Shown one piece after another: positions 34,267 to 45,478 of a stretch of DNA of 64,000 nt; the first letter of the stretch is position 1; every line of letters starts with the position of its first letter. The DNA lies in assembly GCA_030765065.1 (NCBI GenBank), contig CM060988.1, positions 174,323,065 through 174,387,064 on the forward strand, read 5' to 3'. The stretch comes from Deroplatys truncata. Taxonomy: Eukaryota; Arthropoda; Insecta; Mantodea; Mantidae. Under the pieces are notes generated by a model. It was not told where the DNA came from. It saw nothing but the letters and a program-made list of their open reading frames with translations, and made no database searches. A program made the position numbers and the translations under genes.

Positions 34267-35085
34267 TTCCTAGTAAGTAGAGGAAGTATTGCATTCCACA
34301 CAAAAATTCGATACCGAAATACATGTGTTGAGACCTCCTGAGTCAAATAAAGTATTTTTGGAAACATGTACGTGTGTGTGTCTGTCTGTGCGTCTGCCTG
34401 TGAACGGCATAACTCAGAAACGAACAGTCGGATAAACACCAAACTTGGTGCTTAGGTTCAGTATCTTCCAGAGATGCGACATGAAGGTTTTCAAGAAAAT
34501 CCCCCCACCCCAGATTACCCTTTACATGGAACATTTTTCGAAAAATAAAATTTTCTCAAAAATGGCTCTAACGATTTTGATTAAAATATCTTATGTTTAA
34601 GATACTTGCATGACAAATAAAATGTATATCTCGAATTTTCTGGGAATGTCTCCAAACGACGTTTGCATAACTGGTAAACCATAAGAGATAGACAAAATTT
34701 TACTGCACAGAAAATGTAGATCGCGTTAAAATACACAATTTATGTCATATACATTTTTTTTGTTGAGTGAAACATTTTCTAGATATTGCTTGTTATTCCC
34801 TTAAATTTTCCAATACTTATACTTTTTCTCAAATGGGAATTCGTTATTCATTTTTTTTGTACTGGTAGTCCAAAAAGAATAGAATACTCCACATAGCAAC
34901 CAGCGCTTAAAATATTTGACTATCGCTCAAAACCTACCAATTCCCCTTGCATCTACAAGAAAATTAGCAATAAGATTGACATCTTGATATCTCGATTAAC
35001 ATGAAGCATATGGAGAATAAGCGTTTGTAAAAATAGTTTGTACAAGAGTACAGAAAGTCATGTGAGTGTAACATATCAGATTTTT
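34267..35085 (+). mobile_element. H-element lacking its first bases
   Basis: Begins at 'agtaagtagaggaagtattgc', so the first ~15 bp of the 5' palindrome are missing. The 3' end is normal (gtacagaaagtcatgtgagtgtaacatatcag). Confidence 0.85.
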
Positions 35086-35089
35086 TAAT

Positions 35090-35300
35090 CTTATCACTTT
35101 ACTGCATTCTTGCTTGTTGGATCATAAATTTCCCAATCCATCATTGCCCTCTAATTCCTTGAATGTACGTGCTATTCAGTCTTCCTTTCTTCTGCTTCCT
35201 GGTGGCGTCGACTCCATTATTTTTGGGTAATCTTTCGTGTTCTAATCTATTAACATGCCCATACCATTCTAATGGTTTTTGTTGAATGAAATCTAAAATT
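35090..35300 (-). pseudogene. LINE reverse-transcriptase C-terminal fragment
   Basis: The minus strand reads KPLEWYGHVNRLEHERLPK followed by a Pro/Gly/Arg-rich stretch. This matches the conserved 'RWFGHVxRMxxxRxPK' block near the C-terminus of many non-LTR retrotransposon ORF2 proteins. The frame is short and interrupted. Confidence 0.65.
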
Positions 35301-35403
35301 GAATTTTGAACCTACATATTTTCCATTATAATCTCATTTCTAATTCTTTTTTCATGTTTTTAGAACAAGAAGAATTTCAAACCATTCTTTCACGCACAAT
35401 ATA

Positions 35404-36411
35404 CAGAGTGAGCCAAAAGACTCCAAACAGCCTGCGCGGTGTTTTTCCTGTCCTCGTCCTCGGCGCGCGTTGCCATCTGCCGCTATCGTAGAAAGACGCG
35501 GATGAAACCATACAACATTTTTAAAACTATTTTTAAAGGCTTTACTTACCAAACTGAAACCGTCCACCGTCGTTGTTCATACATTTTTGGTACCTCTTTA
35601 GGAAACTATCCATCACTCGGCGTACTTCACGTTGAGAAATTTCCTGGCGGATATTTTGTTTTAATTCTTCCAGGATGAGTGGGTTTGTCTTGTACACTTT
35701 GTTTTAAGTTACCCCGGAGGGGTATTTTATGAACAATATTACCGGCTGCGCGGTGTTTTTCCACTGGGCGTGTGGAAATATGATAACGCACTGCTGCTAT
35801 AAACAAATTCACGCTGTTGAGGTTTTGCTGTGCAGTGTGAAGTGCAGTTTTGAGTTGACGGTGTTGTGATATAGTTCAGGAATTACGAGTTATTTATTAT
35901 TGTGTCCTGTACTTAGTCACAAATTATATTATGGCTCAGTATTTATCTACAGCACAGTGAGTATTTATTTATGATTTGTATGTGTTAACTCTGTCAGCTC
36001 GCCAAGTGAAGGTACGATTTACAGAAAGATTTCTAGGTGTAAAAGTTCCAGGCCATACAAAAATCCATGAGCTTTACAGTAAATTTCAGGCCACAGGAAG
36101 TGTTCAGACTAAGAAATCCAAAAGAAGACGTTGGGTTCTTACCGAAGAAACATTAAACGGCATCGGTCAACGTTTGGAAAATTCCTCCCAAAAATTCCAT
36201 ATGGATAGTTTCCTAAAATGTATGGACAACGACGGTGACCATTTTCAGCATTTCCCCTCAAACTTGGTAAGTAAAGCTTTCAAAAGTTGTTTTAAAATGT
36301 AATATGCTTTCATCCGCGCCTTTCTATGATAGCAGCAGACGGCAACGAACGCCGAGGGCGCGGACAGGAAAAACACCGCGTACGCTGTTCGGAATCTTTT
36401 GGTTTACTCTG
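35404..36411 (+). mobile_element. Fold-back mariner derivative with an inverted transposase end (M8, copy A)
   Basis: Inverted ends of about 150 bp (CAGAGTGAGCCAAAAGACTC ... and complement) are flanked by TA (35402-35403 and 36412-36413). The plus strand (35976-36302) encodes the transposase N-terminus (RQVKVRFTERF ... RRRWVLTEETL) fused by a large deletion to the C-terminal DSFLKCMDNDGDHFQH. The left ~340 bp on the minus strand carry a second, longer copy of the C-terminus (NPLILEELKQNIRQEI, VRRVMDSFLKR). The 3' end therefore occurs twice in inverted orientation, the same design as at 3958-4486 but from a different lineage. Confidence 0.75.
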
Positions 36412-36723
36412 TAGAATGAGATGCTAAGAACCACAGAATTAAAGAACGTCCATGAATAATAAAAAAAAAGGAACTTTGAAACCATATCTGTTATGAGACT
36501 GTATTCCTTGATAAAGGCAGCAGACATAATGAATTGACTTTAAAACGATACAGGTAGCACAATAAGCCCAAGGCTGAAGTGCGTCCGGAGAAATGAGGGA
36601 AACCTGTATCGAACAGGACAAGACACACGCCAGACTGATGGCATTAGGGCACCATCCAGTCTGTCTGCTTTCATTATTTGTGGATAGAAGGCAGAACATT
36701 CACTATCCTCTATTTTCATTTTT

Positions 36724-37580
36724 ACTTTCTCTACTACATATAGTAAGTAGGGGAAGTATTGTATTCCACTCAAAAATTCTATTCCGAGATTTCACCGAAA
36801 ATACATGTTTTGAGACCCCCTGAATCCAAAAATGGCATTTTTGGAAACATGTCCGTGTGTGTGTGTGTGTGTGTCTGTGTGTGTCTGTGAACAACATAAC
36901 TCAGAAACGAACAGTCGGATAAACACCAAACTTGGTATTTAGGTTCAGTGTCTTCCAGAGATGCGACACGAAGGTTTTCAAGAAAATCCCCCCACCCTGA
37001 TTACCCTTTACATGGAACATTTTTCGAAAGTTTTAATTTTCTCAAAAATGGCTCCAATGATTTTGATTAAAATATCGCATGTTTAAGATATTTTCATGAC
37101 AAATGAAATGTATATCTCGAATTTTCTGGGAATGTCGCCAAAAGCATTCTTCATTGTGAACGACTTTTGCATAACTGATAAACCATACGAGATAGACAAA
37201 ATTTTACTCCACAAAAAATGTAGATCGCGTTAAAATACACAATTTATGTCATATATTTTTGTTGTTGAGTGAACCATTTTCGAGATATTGCTTGTTATTC
37301 CCTTAAATTTTCCAATACTTTTTCTCAAATGGGAATTCGTTATTCTGTTTTTTATTTTTTGTTGTTCTCCTGGCAATGCAAATAGACTGGAATACTCCAC
37401 ATAGCAACCAGCTCTTAAAATATTTGACTATCGCTTAAAACCTACCAATTCCCCTTGCATGTACAAGAAAATTAGCAATAAGATTAACATCTCGATTAAC
37501 ATGGAGCATATGGAGAATAAGTGTTTGTAAAAATAGTTTGTACAAGAATAGAGAAAGTCATGCGAGTGTAACATATCCGA
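36724..37580 (+). mobile_element. H-element (unit A)
   Basis: Full-length plus-strand copy; its counterpart in unit B starts at 48626, where the 3' end has been replaced. Confidence 0.88.
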
Positions 37581-37597
37581 TTGTTATTATTCTTTAG

Positions 37598-37748
37598 ACT
37601 TAAGGTGGAACACTGTGTCGTACTACTAAATATCTAATTCGGTATTTACCTTGGCGACTGAGGGAACCATGAGAAAACACCAGTCAAATTGGTGGTTCTC
37701 GGATTTGAACTCCGGACGTCCCGAATGCGGGCCGCACCGCTGGTTAGC
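37598..37748 (-). mobile_element. tRNA-headed SINE
   Basis: On the minus strand: tRNA-like head with B-box GAGTTCAAATCC (37701-37712), then 'tggttccctcagtcgccaaggtaaatacc', the same body as at 54501. Absent from the corresponding place in unit B, so it inserted after the duplication or was lost there. Confidence 0.78.
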
Positions 37749-37817
37749 AATATTATTGTACCTTATATAACAGCCTCCCAAATTATCAGAATAAATCACT
37801 GAGTAGTTCCCGAGAAA

Positions 37818-38843
37818 AAAAAAATCTGATGTGTTACACTCGCATGACTTGCTCTACTCTTGTACAAACTATTTTTACAAACGCTAATTCTCCATCTACT
37901 TCATGTTAGCTTATTGCTAATTTTCTTGTAAATGCAAGGGGAATATGGTAAGCTTTAAGCGTTAGTCAAATGTTTTAAGAGCTGGTTGCTATGCGGAACA
38001 TTCCATTCTCTTTGTATGTCCAGGACATAAAAAAAATGAAGAATTTTTGGAAACATGTCCTGTGTATGTCTTGTATGTCTATGTGTGTATGTGTGTGTGT
38101 CTGTCTGTCTGTGAAGAGCATAACTCAAAAAGGAAAAGCGGATAAACACTAAACTTGGTATTTAGGTTCAATATGTTCCAGGGATGTGACATGAAAGTTT
38201 TCAAGAATATCCCCCCACCCCAAACTACCCCTTACATGGAACATTTTTCGAAAAATTTTTATTTTCTCAAAAACGGCTATAACGATTTTGATTAAAGTAT
38301 CATATGTTTAAGACATTTTTATGGCAAATAAAATGTATATCTTGAATTTTCTGGGGATAACGCGATATGCATTTTTATGTAGTAAAAGTTTGTATCTCTT
38401 ATGGTTTACCAGTTATGTAAAAGTCGTTCGCAATGAAGAATACTTTTGGAGACAAGATATAGATTTTATTTGCCATAAAAATTTCTTAAACATATGATAC
38501 TTTAATCAAAATCGATAGAGCCGTTTTTGAGAAAATAAAAATTTTCGAAAAATGTTCCATGTAACCCTTTATAATCTGGGGTAGGGGAATTTTCTTGAAA
38601 ACCTTCGTGTCGCATCTCTGGAAGATACTGAACCTAAATAACAAGTTTGGTGTTTTATCATATTTATCCGACTGTTCGCTTCTGAGTTATGCTGTTCACA
38701 GACACACACACGAACATGTTTCCAAAAATACCTTTATTTGGATTCAGGGGACCTCAAAACATGTACTTCCGGTGAAATCTCGGTATTGAATTTTTGAGCG
38801 GGATGCAATACTTCCCCTACTTACTATACGTAGTAGAGAAAGT
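37818..38843 (-). mobile_element. H-element with an inverted internal segment
   Basis: The minus-strand parts 37818-38037 and 38357-38843 are separated by a plus-strand H-element piece (38038-38356, starting gaatttttggaaacatgtcc). This is a local inversion or an inserted truncated copy. The 5' end is intact (tatacgtagtagagaaagt). Confidence 0.78.
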
Positions 38844-38848
38844 AAAAG

Positions 38849-39660
38849 TATATTTAATATATGTGTTTAGAAGTAAATATACAGTTGATTAGCACTAAGG
38901 TTTCTGTAGAAACGTGTGTTTAATTTTTTTTACTTATTTTTTGTTTTTTTTTCGTTTAAAGAAATTTTAAATTCATTGGGTGAATATTTATTTTATATGA
39001 ATTGAATACTCATAGGAGCTGCCATATACCCGTCACAGAATCAAGGGTACGGTTGCCTAACACTAAGTTCTCTGTGGGCACATGTCGACGCAGTGATCTG
39101 CCTCTCACAGAAGCAGAGGTACAGTTGCCTAGCACTAAAGTCTGTGGCCATGTGGTATGGTGTAGGGATATGATCTAGAAGGATAACTGAACAGAGAGGG
39201 AGAGAAAATCTGATAAAAAACTAAAGCAGATGCTTAAGAACTACAACATTTCTACGAAATGAGAAATTTTTAAACTTCAGAGCTACTGTAGTTCAAAAAC
39301 ATTTTATATTCTCGTTCCAAGCATTTGACTTTTTTTTTCTGAGTTGAGAACGTCTAATTTCACTAAAGGTGTTAATAACTGCAAGGAGTGATTACTTACC
39401 CTCTTTATACATAACCGTATGCGGAGGTAGCAGAAACGGGAAAGGCCCTCTGATTGGCTGCTAAGGCTGATGTGACTGTGTAATAGATAAGAAAAAGATA
39501 ATTATATATTTTGATATTGCAATGCTGAAACTAACAATAATGCAAGGTTGGGGTTGTCGAGCCCTGCCTACTACTGCTATTAGTGGAAAAAGTACCCAGT
39601 GAACAGCATTTTAAAAAATCTGTTTCTGAACATTTTACAATTAGTATTACAATCCACATT
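38849..39660 (+). repeat. Unit A copy of the CxxC minisatellite region
   Basis: Aligned with 50081-50840. Two to three ~70-bp repeats (gttgcctaacactaag...tctgtgg...cacatgtcgacgc) remain at 39010-39160. A 98-bp stretch at 38918-39015, absent from unit B, interrupts the frame that is open in unit B. The rest is AT-rich with no recognised gene. Confidence 0.6.
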
Positions 39661-40722
39661 TCAGACGAAGCATAAGCATATAAACTAAATGTAATAAACA
39701 ACCCAGACAATTTTGTTAGGTGTTAGATGGTGGATTAGTTATGGAAATTTATATTTATGCTATATGAAGTTCATTTTTACTTTCTCTACCACGTAGAGAA
39801 AGTAGGGGATGTATTGTATTCCACCCAAAAATTCGATACCGAGATTTCACCGGAAATACATGTTTTGAGACCCCCTGAATCCAAAAAAATCATTTTTGGA
39901 AACATGTCCGTGTCTGTGTGACTGTGTGTGTGTCTGTGAACAGCATAACTCAGAAACGAAATGTCAGATAAACACCAAACTTGGTATTTAGGTTCAGTAT
40001 CTTCCAAGGATGCGACACGAAGGGTTTTAAGAAAATCCCCCCACCCCAGAGTACCCTTTACATGGAAGATTTTTCGAAAATTTTAATTTTCTCAAAAATA
40101 GCTCTAACGATTTTGATTAAAATGTCATATGTTTACGATATTTTGATGACAAATAAAATGTATATCTTGAATTTTCTGGGAATGTCTACAAATGTATTCT
40201 TCATTGTGAACGACTTTTGCATAAGTGGTAAACCATAAGACATAGACGAAATTTTACTACACAAAAAATGTAGATCGCGTTAAATACACAATTTATGTCC
40301 TATACATTTTTTTTTTGTTGAGTGTACCATTTTCGAGATATAGCTTGTTATTTCCTTAAATTTTTCAATACTTATTTTCTCAAATGGGAATTCGTTATTC
40401 ATTTTTATCCGACTGTTTGTTTCTGAGTATTGCTGTTCACAGACAGACACACAGACACAAATGTTTCCAAAAATGTTTTTTTTTGGATTCAGGTGGTCTC
40501 AAAGCATGTATTTCCGGTGAAATCTCGGTATCGAATTTTTGGGTGGAATACAATACTTCCCCTACTTACTATACGTAGTAGAGAAAGTAATAAACTTCAT
40601 ATAAAATTATAAGTATAAATTTCCACAGATAATATACCATCTAACACCTAACAAAATTGTCTGGATTATTTACTATGTTCAGTATAAGTGTCTAAAATAG
40701 GGCATTTCATCTCCTACACCTG
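39661..40722. mobile_element. TIR transposon M9, unit A copy, filled with H-elements
   Basis: Inverted arms at 39661-39778 and 40591-40722 (words caatttt.ttaggtgttagatgg, ggaaatttata) enclose two H-element pieces, 39779-40401 (+) and 40405-40588 (-). The left tip is lost; the right tip (...ctacacctg|TA) is kept. No transposase is left. Confidence 0.7.
39779..40588. mobile_element. Head-to-head H-element pair
   Basis: A plus-strand piece (39779-40401, 5' two thirds) abuts a minus-strand 5' piece (40405-40588) in the T tract after 'gttattcattttt'. Both outer ends are 5' termini, so the pair forms a large imperfect palindrome. Confidence 0.8.
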
Positions 40723-40724
40723 TA

Positions 40725-41484
40725 GTATAAATATACAACACTTACACTGTGGTAAGCTACGACTCGAACGGGATTTTTTTGCCATTAAGAGTATTCGGTT
40801 ATAAAATTTATAGTCTCGCAAATATTATCCAATTTTATTCAACATAATTATAATAGAAAATTAATTTTCGTGGTAATAAGTACCTAACTTAAGAAGAACA
40901 TATTCATATTAAAAAAAACCAAGTTTATTCATATGTGAAATGCCCCACCTGATAAAAAATTTAACATTTTTTCATATTGTTCCCAGAATATAATAGATAC
41001 ATTATATCCAGAGATTATAGATTTTCCTGGAAAAACATAAGTATATAACAGTTTCAATGTTCTGAAAATCAATCATACAGGGTGGACCACTTAAGTTGAG
41101 ACTGTACAATATCTCCAAAACTAAAGCGTTATAGAAAGAAATGTCTTTGATAAAGGTTGCTAGATATTATAGGAGAAAGTAAATGCCATTGGTCATATTT
41201 TTTTGGAGGACGTTATGGTCGTTATTTTAGGGTCAATTTAATTTTTTTAAATGATAATCTACAATTAGGGTCAAATTATCCATACCGACCCCGTAGGCGT
41301 AGGCGAGGTCGCAGGAGCGTTTAGTTTCGGCGCTCCGCCAATCTGAGAGTCCCGGTTTGGGTGTTTGTGTTTATTCTGTATGTTATATATGTGTAACAGC
41401 AATTGCAGTAGTAAGCGGTCAACTAAAACAGAAAACACGGTAATAATAAAACGGGAAAAACAGGGGAACATTAAAATAAAACAA
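40725..41484. other. Duplicated flank with an orphan transposon end
   Basis: Matches 53786-54490. At 41078 it contains TACAGGGTGGACCACTTAAG, a typical mariner/Tc1-type terminus. About 60 bp that follow (caatatctccaaaactaaagcg...agaaagaaatgtc) are also found at 54165-54215 and, inverted, at 58738-58800. The opposite terminus is not seen. No gene is recognised. Confidence 0.5.
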
Positions 41485-41565
41485 GAAGCATCTAGAAGAA
41501 TAAGCTTTTATAAGAATAGTGTGGTGAAGAGTGAATAGAGAAATTCATATGAATGCAACACACAA
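41485..41565 (+). mobile_element. Relic of an H-element 3' end
   Basis: Only the last ~80 bp remain (gaagaataagcttttataagaatagtgtggtgaagagtgaatagagaaattcatatgaatgcaacacacaag). They align with the normal end 'gagaataagcgtttgtaaaaatagtttgtacaagagtagagaaagtcatgtgagtgtaacacatcag'. The unit B counterpart is about 55635-55722. Confidence 0.6.
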
Positions 41566-41596
41566 GCAGTTTTCCCTTAATGATTGGATGACTTAC

Positions 41597-41930
41597 GTGG
41601 ATCAACAGAGGTGTATGCGGAATACGGAGTAAAAGGATATGCTGAAGATGGCGACATATTTGACATGGCTGTCAATGGAGATACTGGCGACATATTGGCC
41701 ATGGCTACCAATGGAGATACTGGCGACATATTGGCCATGGCTGTCAATGGAGATTCTGGCGACATATTGGCCATGGCTGCCAATGGATATACTGGCGACA
41801 TATTGGCCATGGCTGCCAATGGATATACTGGCAACATATTGGCCATGGCCGCTAATGGAGATATTGATGACGTCCCAGTGACTCCACTGTTGGGACTATC
41901 TTCTCGAGGATAGCCTAATGTACCACAAAA
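41597..41930 (-). CDS. Internal exon P2 of the tandem-repeat protein family
   Basis: On the minus strand this 334-nt exon lies between acceptor tgtttCAG (41931-41938) and donor GTAAGT (complement at 41591-41596). The frame begins FCGTLGYP and contains six ~12-residue units of the type NMSPVSPLAAMA (36-nt repeats). It ends YPFTPYSAYTSVDPR in the same phase as P1 and P3. The 36-nt unit also keeps the plus strand open in other frames, which is a shadow. The upstream intron block (41939-42309) is conserved with P3 and, less well, P1. The function is unknown; it may be a secreted structural or low-complexity protein. Confidence 0.65.
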
Positions 41931-42309
41931 CTGAAACATGGCAGGAGCAAATAATATTACTGTTAAACAATAGTTTGGAGGTAAACTGTGTGGTCCAAAA
42001 CACCATCCCTACTAAAAGCGAAATCGTGACCCAAAAATTCTGGCGCTGCACTAATTTGAACCAATTGGCAATTATAAGTCGCGTTACATGTTCGAGATTC
42101 AACCCCACAGCTAAAATTGGTTCATATTTTTAAAACAAAAATTCAAAAATTAATTTTTATATCCAAAAATTACTTTGAACTTCTACCATCAATTACCTAA
42201 TACAGGTTTTGCTCTCATATCCCTTCAACGCGTGACCATTTAAATGCTCAAGAGCACAGTCTAAAGGCCTGTATTTACTTCCGATGTATTTCACTTGACT
42301 TAGATTTTT

Positions 42310-43187
42310 ACATTCTCTACTACGTATAGTAAGTAGGGGAAGTATTGTATTCCACCCAAAATTTCGATGCCGAGATTTCATCAAAATATATGTTTTGAGA
42401 CCCTCTGAATGCAAAAAAAGAATTTTTGGAAACGTCCGTGTCTGTGTCTGTGTCTGTGTGTGTGTGTGTGTGTGTCTGTGTGTGTGTGTGTGTGTGAAAA
42501 GCATAACTCAGAAACGAACAGTCGGATAAACACCAAACTTGGTATTTAGGTTCAGTATCTTCCAGAGATGCAACACGAAGGTTTTCAAGAAAATCCCCCC
42601 ACCCCAGATTAACCTTTACATGGAACATTTTGCCAAAAGTTTAATTTTCTCAAAAATGGCTCTAACGATTTTGATTAAAATATCATATGTTTAAGATATT
42701 TTCATGACAAATGAAATGTATATCTCAAATTTCTGGGAATATCTCCAAAAGTATTCTTCATTGTGAACGACTTTTGCATAACTGGTAAACCATAAGAGAT
42801 AGACAAAATTTTAATACACCAAAAATGTAGATCGCGTTAAAATACACAATTTATGTCATATACCTTTCTGGTTTTTGAGTGAACCATTTTCGAGATATTG
42901 CTTGCTATTCCCTTAAATTTTCCAATATTTATACTTTTTCAGAAATGGAAATTCGTTAGTCATTTTTTTTGGTCCTGGTAATGCAAAGAGAATGGAATAC
43001 TCCACATAGCAATCAGCTCTTAAAATATTTGACTATCGCTTAAAGCCTAGCAATTCCCATTGCACCTACAAGAAAATTAGCAATAAGATTAACATCTCGA
43101 TTAACATGAAGCATGTGGAGAATAAACGGTTGTAAAAATAGCTTGTACAAGAGTAGAGAAAGTCATGTGAGTGTAACACATCAGATT
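42310..43187 (+). mobile_element. H-element upstream of exon P2
   Basis: Full-length plus-strand copy with an expanded (GT)n core (42437-42497). Its 5' terminus touches the conserved exon block. Confidence 0.88.
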
Positions 43188-44129
43188 TTTCTTATAATTT
43201 TGCGCATTAGAAATGTTCCACACCGTATAGTTTGCAACCAATCTTGTTGAAGTTTTCAGAATAAACTCGGAGAGAATGAACTTTAAAAAAACTTACATAT
43301 GGCTTATTGCTTCACTTTTAAATTGCTCTATATATGCATATATATTAATTCGAGCTCTGAAGATAAATTGTTACAAAAATTATATTTAAAGTTTTCAAAT
43401 GTTCTCGTTAGTTACTTCATTATGCTTGTGATCCCATTTGGTATATCGTGCTGTCTATCCCATAAATTTCATTTCATTTTTCGTTGTTATTATTCTGTTT
43501 TCATGTTTCTTTGTGTTCATGCCTCACTGTCATAACAAAGTGCAGGTCACGCCAAGCTCTTGTACAGGTGGATTCTACAATGCGTTTCTTTCACACAGTG
43601 GCCAACGCACGGCGGCTCGCGCCAGAACAGTTATAATACCCCCATAACCGTCTCATGTTCTCATAGTTACAATTACAATGACAATAAGCACATACCTTAT
43701 CATAAGAGATGTTAGAAATGTTGTCCCTGTCTATCCACACATTTCTGGCATCTTCTCAGGAAATGTTCATTCACAGGTCTTTTGAAATTCGTGTTAACTT
43801 TGTTATTGTCCTAGTTCGCTCTATCAGTCATCTCGGTTACTACGAGTAAGCCGAGTAGGTTCTAGTCTTCCCTGACATAGATGCTCAGAGTTTTCCAATG
43901 ACGTAAATGCTTTTCTAAATTGCTTTAAGCCAGGTTTGGGCTATCCTGTCTCGCTTAACTAGCTTTGCGTGTTGCAAATTTCGTATATGAATCATGTATA
44001 TCCTAAATTTAAATAATTAATGTGTACGTAGAGCCTCAGACGGGAATTAAAACATATAGCATTTTAACTCGCCTGTAATTTCTGGCTGTAAGTTGGTCAT
44101 TTTAGAATTTATTCATGTTGGTAAATTTT
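43188..44129. other. Unassigned 0.94-kb region
   Basis: No H-element sequence and no recognisable protein. A short plus-strand frame at 43299-43647 has no motif. The GC content rises around 43590-43640. I see nothing I can name. Confidence 0.35.
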
Positions 44130-45478
44130 AGAGTTTATTTAAGTGCTACATTTAATTATACTCCTCTTCCATCAAGCAGTAAACCTTTCCTAAGGCTTGT
44201 TGTGTGCTCCAAATGTTTAATGTATTGCCTTATCCATCGTGTCTTGGGTCTTCCGACATTTCCTTTTCCTTTAGGTATGCATTGACGCAGTAAACTGTAT
44301 CACAAATTATGTAAATGTAAAGAGTGATTATAGTGTGAATATGCATTATTGTGTGACATTGATTTGAGATATTTGATGATTGTAAGCATTGTTGAGAAGT
44401 GGGTTTATACGGCCTTACTGAAACTGACAATAATAGCGTGCAATAATGTAGCGAGGGGGTGAGCTGTTTATCATTATTAGAGACGAGCAAATGACGTAAT
44501 ATTGGCGCGCTTTTCTTAGGAATTTGCTGGAACATTTTTCCCTAGAGCATCTGTTTTCGTAATTTTCATTGGATATAAATATAGACGCTAATGTTGGCGC
44601 GTTTTATTAACCAATAGCAGCTCGGTTATAATCTTTAGGCATATCGGGGTGTAGGAGTATAAAAAGGGCTAGGTCAGAGTCAAATTCGTCCAGTCCATCG
44701 GAAATATTTGTGCATTACACGTCGCTGAATACATCACACAGTTTATCGCTTCGCAGGTTACGCGTAGCAGAGTTATGAAAAATCTCAAGTGTTGTAAAAT
44801 TACACAAAAAGTTGAAGTACGCGAATTAAGAATGAGCAGTAAATAAGTTATTATAACAGTTTCAGTTTGGCGAGTGTCAAGATTAATATGTGAAAGTGCA
44901 AAATATGTTACGACAATAAAAGTGTAAAACAAATTCTTCATCAGTGTTATCTTTGGATAAAAACTCCTTTCCGTTTACACACCTTGTATAAGATAAGTGC
45001 TCGACCAAAAAGATCATAGCTAGCCGGAGGACAGTGAAACCAAAATTAAATAAAATAACAGGCGCTCAGTAAATGATAACACGAAGTGACCGCGACAAAT
45101 TGTCTTTTATACGTGCGGAAAATAAACAGTAGCATTCTTTCAAACAAACACTAATACCGCCAAAAATTGGCTAACACAACGTGGAACTAACAAACCTAAC
45201 AAAGAAACCGTCGCAGCATTCATTCTCTCTATGTGTTCTAGCACGTTTGTCTGTTCTGTTCTATTTCTTCGTTTAGGTTAAAGATCCTTAATTCTTTTGT
45301 TATGCCATCCTCTATGTCTTCTAGTGACTGCTAATACTGTTCTTAAAAACCTCATTTCCGCTGCCTGTAATCTGCTTTTACCTCTATTTGTCATTGTCCA
45401 AGTTTCTATATAGTATAGAGCAACTGGAACTGCCATGGTTTTATAGAACTTCATCATCATATCTTTTCTCACTTTATT
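44130..45478 (-). pseudogene. LINE reverse-transcriptase C-terminal region split by solo LTR-A5
   Basis: The minus strand first reads KFYKTMAVPVALYYIETWTM ... LQAAEMRFLRTVLAV (45460-45320), the region after the reverse-transcriptase core in many LINE ORF2 proteins. After the LTR it reads IPKGKGNVGRPKTRW (44283-44240), the expected downstream block. The two parts (45216-45478 and 44130-44282) join when the LTR is removed. The frame is broken by stops. Confidence 0.75.
44283..45215 (+). mobile_element. Solo LTR, family LTR-A (copy A5), best preserved
   Basis: A 933-bp unit from TGACGCAGTAAACTGTATCAC to CA, with target duplication GCAT (44279-44282 and 45216-45219). U3 runs to a TATA box (TATAAAAA, 44658-44665), transcription probably starts about 30 bp later, and AATAAA lies at 44915-44920. 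It is inserted into the LINE remnant, whose reading continues across it. It is the best reference copy for A1 and A3. Confidence 0.88.

Larger units (their letters stand above)
35864..43187. repeat. Segmental duplication, unit A
   Basis: This unit is colinear with 47742-57311. Matching blocks in order are: M8 (35864-36411 / 47742-48309); spacer (36412-36723 / 48310-48625); an H-element pair (to 38843 / to 50080); minisatellite region (38849-39660 / 50081-50840); TIR element M9 (39661-40722 / 50841-53783); flank (40725-41500 / 53786-54500); exon block (41566-42309 / 55723-56383); H-element (42310-43187 / 56384-57311). Unit A has a SINE at 37598 that unit B lacks. Confidence 0.85.

Noticed and set aside
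38918..39015. 98-bp GT...AG stretch in duplication unit A absent from unit B, read as an intron gain or loss
   Set aside because: Removing it does not restore the unit B frame, because two bases (cg) are missing at the junction. It is better explained as an indel in a decaying copy.
41584..41913. Plus-strand frame with GDILAMAANGYT repeats
   Set aside because: The 36-nt unit keeps several frames open at once. The splice sites, the phase and the P1/P3 comparison all support the minus strand.
42320..42628. Recurring frames beginning MFHVKG-LGWGDFLENLRVASLEDTEPKYQVW, seen in many places and on both strands
   Set aside because: They are the translated interior of the H-element. They always end at the GT/CA core or the 5' palindrome, appear in every orientation of the repeat, and show frame breaks that follow the microsatellite length.
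45169..45186. TTGGCTAACACAACGTGG taken as a primer-binding site following an LTR
   Set aside because: The 4-bp target duplication puts the LTR end at 45215, so this word lies inside the LTR. It also recurs in diverged form within LTR-A1.
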